Shown: positions 61,101 through 64,000 of the stretch, one piece after another
How positions within the stretch are numbered: the stretch's first letter is position 1
Layout: each line of letters opens with the position of its first letter
NCBI GenBank assembly: GCA_026686845.1
Contig: JAIVEN010000015.1
Location: 15,233,501 to 15,297,500, forward strand
DNA from: Adenanthera pavonina
Taxonomy: Eukaryota; Streptophyta; Magnoliopsida; Fabales; Fabaceae
DNA: 64,000 nucleotides
Direction of reading: 5' to 3'
Made by a program: the position numbers and the translations under genes
Notes under the pieces: generated by a model
The model's input: the letters and a program-made list of their open reading frames with translations, nothing else
The model's database searches: none
What the model was told of the DNA's origin: nothing

Positions 61101-63352
61101 ATTTGATGTACTTTATATCTAACGATTAGCTTTCTTTTTGCTAGTATCAAAGAGCAATTTGTAAAGCATTGCTTGACAGGGTTCCTGATGAAAAGGCATC
61201 TGAAATTACCACTGTAAGATTTCTCATGATCATTCTGTCCATATTGATTTGTTAATTGTTATTTTTTAACACCAAGTTAAACATGCATTGCTCTGGATGT
61301 TGTGCAAACATTTTTTCAGCAGACATAATGACTTTTGGAATTTTTATGGTTAGGTATTGATGGTTGTTGGTGCTGGGCGTGGCCCTCTTGTTCGAGCATC
61401 ATTAGAGGTGTGTTATTCTACCTTATATGTTATGAATTTTTGGACATAGTGTTTGCTTTTGACATTCTGTTAAAATGTGTATTGGATATATCCTTTTTAT
61501 TAGTGTGACTATTATCATCTTCATATGTAGGCAGCTGAAGAGACTGGAAGGAGACTAAAAGTATATGCCGTGGAAAAGAATCCAAATGCAATTGTGACAC
61601 TTAATGTAGGGATATTTTCTTACATTTATGGTGATTTCAAACATTTATTTTCCCATATACTAATATTCTTTGCATATCATAGTAGCTTATTTCAAACACA
61701 TTTCTTAATTTTCATTTTCCTTAAAATAGCAGTGACTGATATCTATCAACTTTAAAGACTTAGTTTTAATCCTCCGCTATGTTTCAGTATGTGAGTGTTT
61801 GATGAGTGTATAAAAGAAAATTATCTTCATTTTGTTTTAGTTTTAGTTTTAGTTTTTTTTTCCCACACATGAACGTAAATATTTATGGAAGTTTGCCATT
61901 ATCAACTCTTCAATGCCTTATTAACTTGCTATTCTAGCACTTTTAGCTAAAAAAATGTAGCTCCCTTTCTTGATTGTGGGTCATGCCATCTTATTTTTTG
62001 TGTATTTAAGTTTCTTTGGATGGACACTAATGAACCCTTGCTTGAGTGTTTCTATAAATTGATTTTCTTATTCCCCTTTATTTTTTTAGAAACTGTTGAT
62101 GGAAATATTATCTATAGCTTGTACAAAACAGATTTCAAGCTTCTGAATGTTTTAATCATTTTTATCTTAGAGATGTCATTGTGTTTTTTTGTTATAACAG
62201 AGTTTGATTAGGTTAGAGGGCTGGGAAGATACAGTTACTATAGTCTCAAGTGACATGCGTTACTGGAATGCCCCTGAAAAGGCCGACATATTGGTATCTT
62301 AGTTACATTTTTGGTCATTTGCTTAAATTATATTATTTATGATCAAGTTCCTGATTGATCCTTGTCTTGACCTAGGTGAGTGAATTGCTTGGTTCTTTTG
62401 GTGACAATGAGCTGTCTCCTGAGTGCCTTGATGGAGCCCAGAGGTTTCTGAAGCAAGATGGAATTTCAATACCATCTTCGTGCGTGAATCCTTTCCTTTA
62501 TATATTTTTTGTCTAGTTAAAGGGTGCCTTCAACTCCAGATGGTTTACGTTAGAATCAAAGAATATGTGAAGCTGATAATACCAAATAGTCTTAGCCCTG
62601 TTATGTTGGTATTATCTGTGAGTATCTGGGAGCCATTTGGTGTCTTATTACTTTTAAGGAATTTTTTATTGATATTGGTTGCCTATGATTTTAGAATGGG
62701 GTCAAAAAGGTAACTTCAACTTCGTATGGATATTGTTAGCCAACCAGCTGAATGTAGGACTTTTGCGTTGATATTTTCTGTTTTCTTTTAGTTATCCCTT
62801 TAATCATTATTGACTACTCCTTTCAGGTATACAAGTTTCCTCCAACCAGTGACAGCTTCGAAGTTATATAATGATGTATATCACATGTACTCTCACTGTT
62901 AAATTTACTTATGTTAAATTATTGTTTTATTTAACCTTGTTGTGGTTACTTTTCAGGTTAAGGCACATAAAGATACAGTACACTTTGAAACTGCTTATGT
63001 TGTGAAATTACACAATGTGGCAAGGCTTGCACCATCCCAACCTGTGAGTGGCTCTTCAGCCTACTTTTCTTTCTCTTGCTTCCACTCATTTGCAATTCTG
63101 ATCTTTACACTGTTTGAGGTCCATTTTTGCTTTTGCTAAATATTTTTCTATAGTAAACAAGTTGTTAGAGTTTTCTTTTATGGTTAAAAAGATGTATGTT
63201 AAGTGGTTTGTGCTAATTTTTGTGATTCTTTATTTTACTTGGACAGGTTTTTACATTTACTCATCCAAAACCCTCAGATAATGAAAGCAACCATCGATAT
63301 AAGAAGTTGCAGTTTGTGATACCTAGCGACACTGGCTCAGCAATGGTGCATG
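55114..63352 (+). CDS. PRMT5: Protein arginine N-methyltransferase 5 (PRMT5/SKB1), 3' end outside window
   Basis: Twenty exons: 55114-55251, 56193-56310, 57057-57166, 57768-57857, 57964-58029, 58650-58729, 58890-58965, 59066-59152, 59415-59484, 59851-59936, 60019-60054, 60162-60230, 61145-61213, 61354-61407, 61531-61605, 62201-62293, 62376-62479, 62827-62875, 62957-63043, 63247-63352. They give 554 codons in one frame; roughly 85 residues remain beyond the window. The enzyme symmetrically dimethylates arginine in histones and Sm proteins. The N-terminal half is the TIM-barrel. The SAM motif VVGAGRGP lies at ~369-376, the double-E loop carries E442 and E451 (SELLGSFGDNELSPE), and F333 in QTYETFEKD is the phenylalanine specific to PRMT5 symmetric activity. 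The exon 7 acceptor is ambiguous between 58890 and 58893. Arabidopsis counterpart: At4g31120 (SKB1). Confidence 0.97.
59671..59691. repeat. Microsatellite (AT)n in PRMT5 intron 9
   Basis: Alternating TA of about 21 bases. Confidence 0.9.
60292..60310. repeat. Microsatellite (AT)n in PRMT5 intron 12
   Basis: Alternating TA followed by a T run. Confidence 0.85.
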
Positions 63353-64000
63353 GTATTTTGTGCATTTTTTTTCCTATTGTAGCATATGTCTTCATGGGAA
63401 TGATTTATTCATGGAAATAATTACATTTTTTTTTGTTTTTTAAGAAAATTGATTTTGACTAAATATCTTTTGATTTTATCATCTCTGATCTTGAATATTT
63501 GCACATGCCTCTTTTTCACGTTTGCCTGCCTCTGTCTGGCTGTTTTGTCATGAATAAAATCAATAAGGCTTGTGGGTGTTATCAGGGAACAAGAGTTATA
63601 TACACGTGATTGTTCCTGTATCCTCTGATCGCTGATGCACAAAAGAATAAAATTGGATACTTGTCTGTCGTTGTCCCTTGCCTTCCCTGGCTGTGCGACG
63701 ATGCATAAAAGAAAAGATGGGAGGCAGCTATTAGAGGAAAGGGAAGAAATGCTGAAAGCGTTCAGCATTTCATCTCTCTTCTTTAATTATTACTTTTCTG
63801 TATTCATTTATTTTTTTGACTTAAAAGGGATTAATTGTTGTCTCCTAAGATTACTCCTCTCCTGCAATGACTCCCCTTAACCGATCTTTTTGAATTGTTT
63901 ACTTTCAGTTTTTTTGAAACCTATTTTCAAAAAACGGATTGGCCTTTTAATTTTCCCCCCCTTATTTCTTACTTTTAGTTACAAAAAATCTTACAAATAA
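63353..64000 (+). other. PRMT5 intron running off the window
   Basis: After the donor at 63353 (G/GTATTTTG) no exon encoding the expected C-terminal part of PRMT5 is found up to 64000. Short frames here (63421-63768 minus, 63635-63880 plus) are non-coding. Two copies of a GCTGAAAGCGTTCAGC-type hairpin occur near 63750-63768. Confidence 0.7.

Noticed and set aside
1..64000. CRISPR arrays, operons, tRNA or rRNA genes, organelle-derived inserts
   Set aside because: None seen. The repeats present are transposon-derived or simple, and no cloverleaf or rRNA-like stretch was recognised by eye.

Overview
This is a window of nuclear genomic DNA from a flowering plant, almost certainly a eudicot. It is AT-rich, its genes have many short exons with GT-AG introns, and the gaps between genes are packed with plant-type transposable elements: Ty1-copia, Tat/Ogre-like LTR, and hAT, PIF/Harbinger and Stowaway MITEs. 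I cannot assign a genus.

Six protein-coding genes can be supported. From left to right they are: a small 86-residue coiled-coil-like protein (+, 13555-14614); a DDT-domain chromatin-remodelling subunit like Arabidopsis DDR4 (+, 21226-24253); endonuclease V (+, 25022-27667); a GPI-anchored glucan endo-1,3-beta-glucosidase with GH17 and X8 domains (-, 29024-31065); a four-helix DUF1218 membrane protein (+, 51354-53090); and the type II arginine methyltransferase PRMT5 (+, from 55114, cut by the window end after about 554 of roughly 640 residues). Exon structures were rebuilt by hand from splice sites and reading-frame continuity, and every reconstruction stays in frame.

The gene-poor parts are: (i) 1-13.4 kb, with a ~1.04 kb tandem duplication, a second diverged duplication split by a decayed minus-strand copia element (5584-12218), and a 1481-bp solo LTR nested in that element; (ii) 16.3-21.1 kb, with a ~1.6 kb foldback element with ~420-bp arms and a nest of related MITEs just upstream of the DDR4-like gene; (iii) 31.6-51.1 kb, about 20 kb that includes a young copia element (39334-44974) with almost identical 203-bp LTRs but a badly broken coding region and a GC-rich hAT MITE inside gag, followed by a Tat/Ogre-like LTR and more MITEs.

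The genes do not form an operon-like system. They are ordinary housekeeping, chromatin and cell-wall genes. The order ENDOV - GH17 - DUF1218 - PRMT5 matches, from memory, a run of adjacent Arabidopsis chromosome 4 genes (At4g31150 to At4g31120), so this looks like a conserved block widened by transposons. I found no previously undescribed molecular system. The most interesting material is the transposon archaeology: empty-site proofs of insertion, a dead element that seems to have moved recently, and long inverted repeats.
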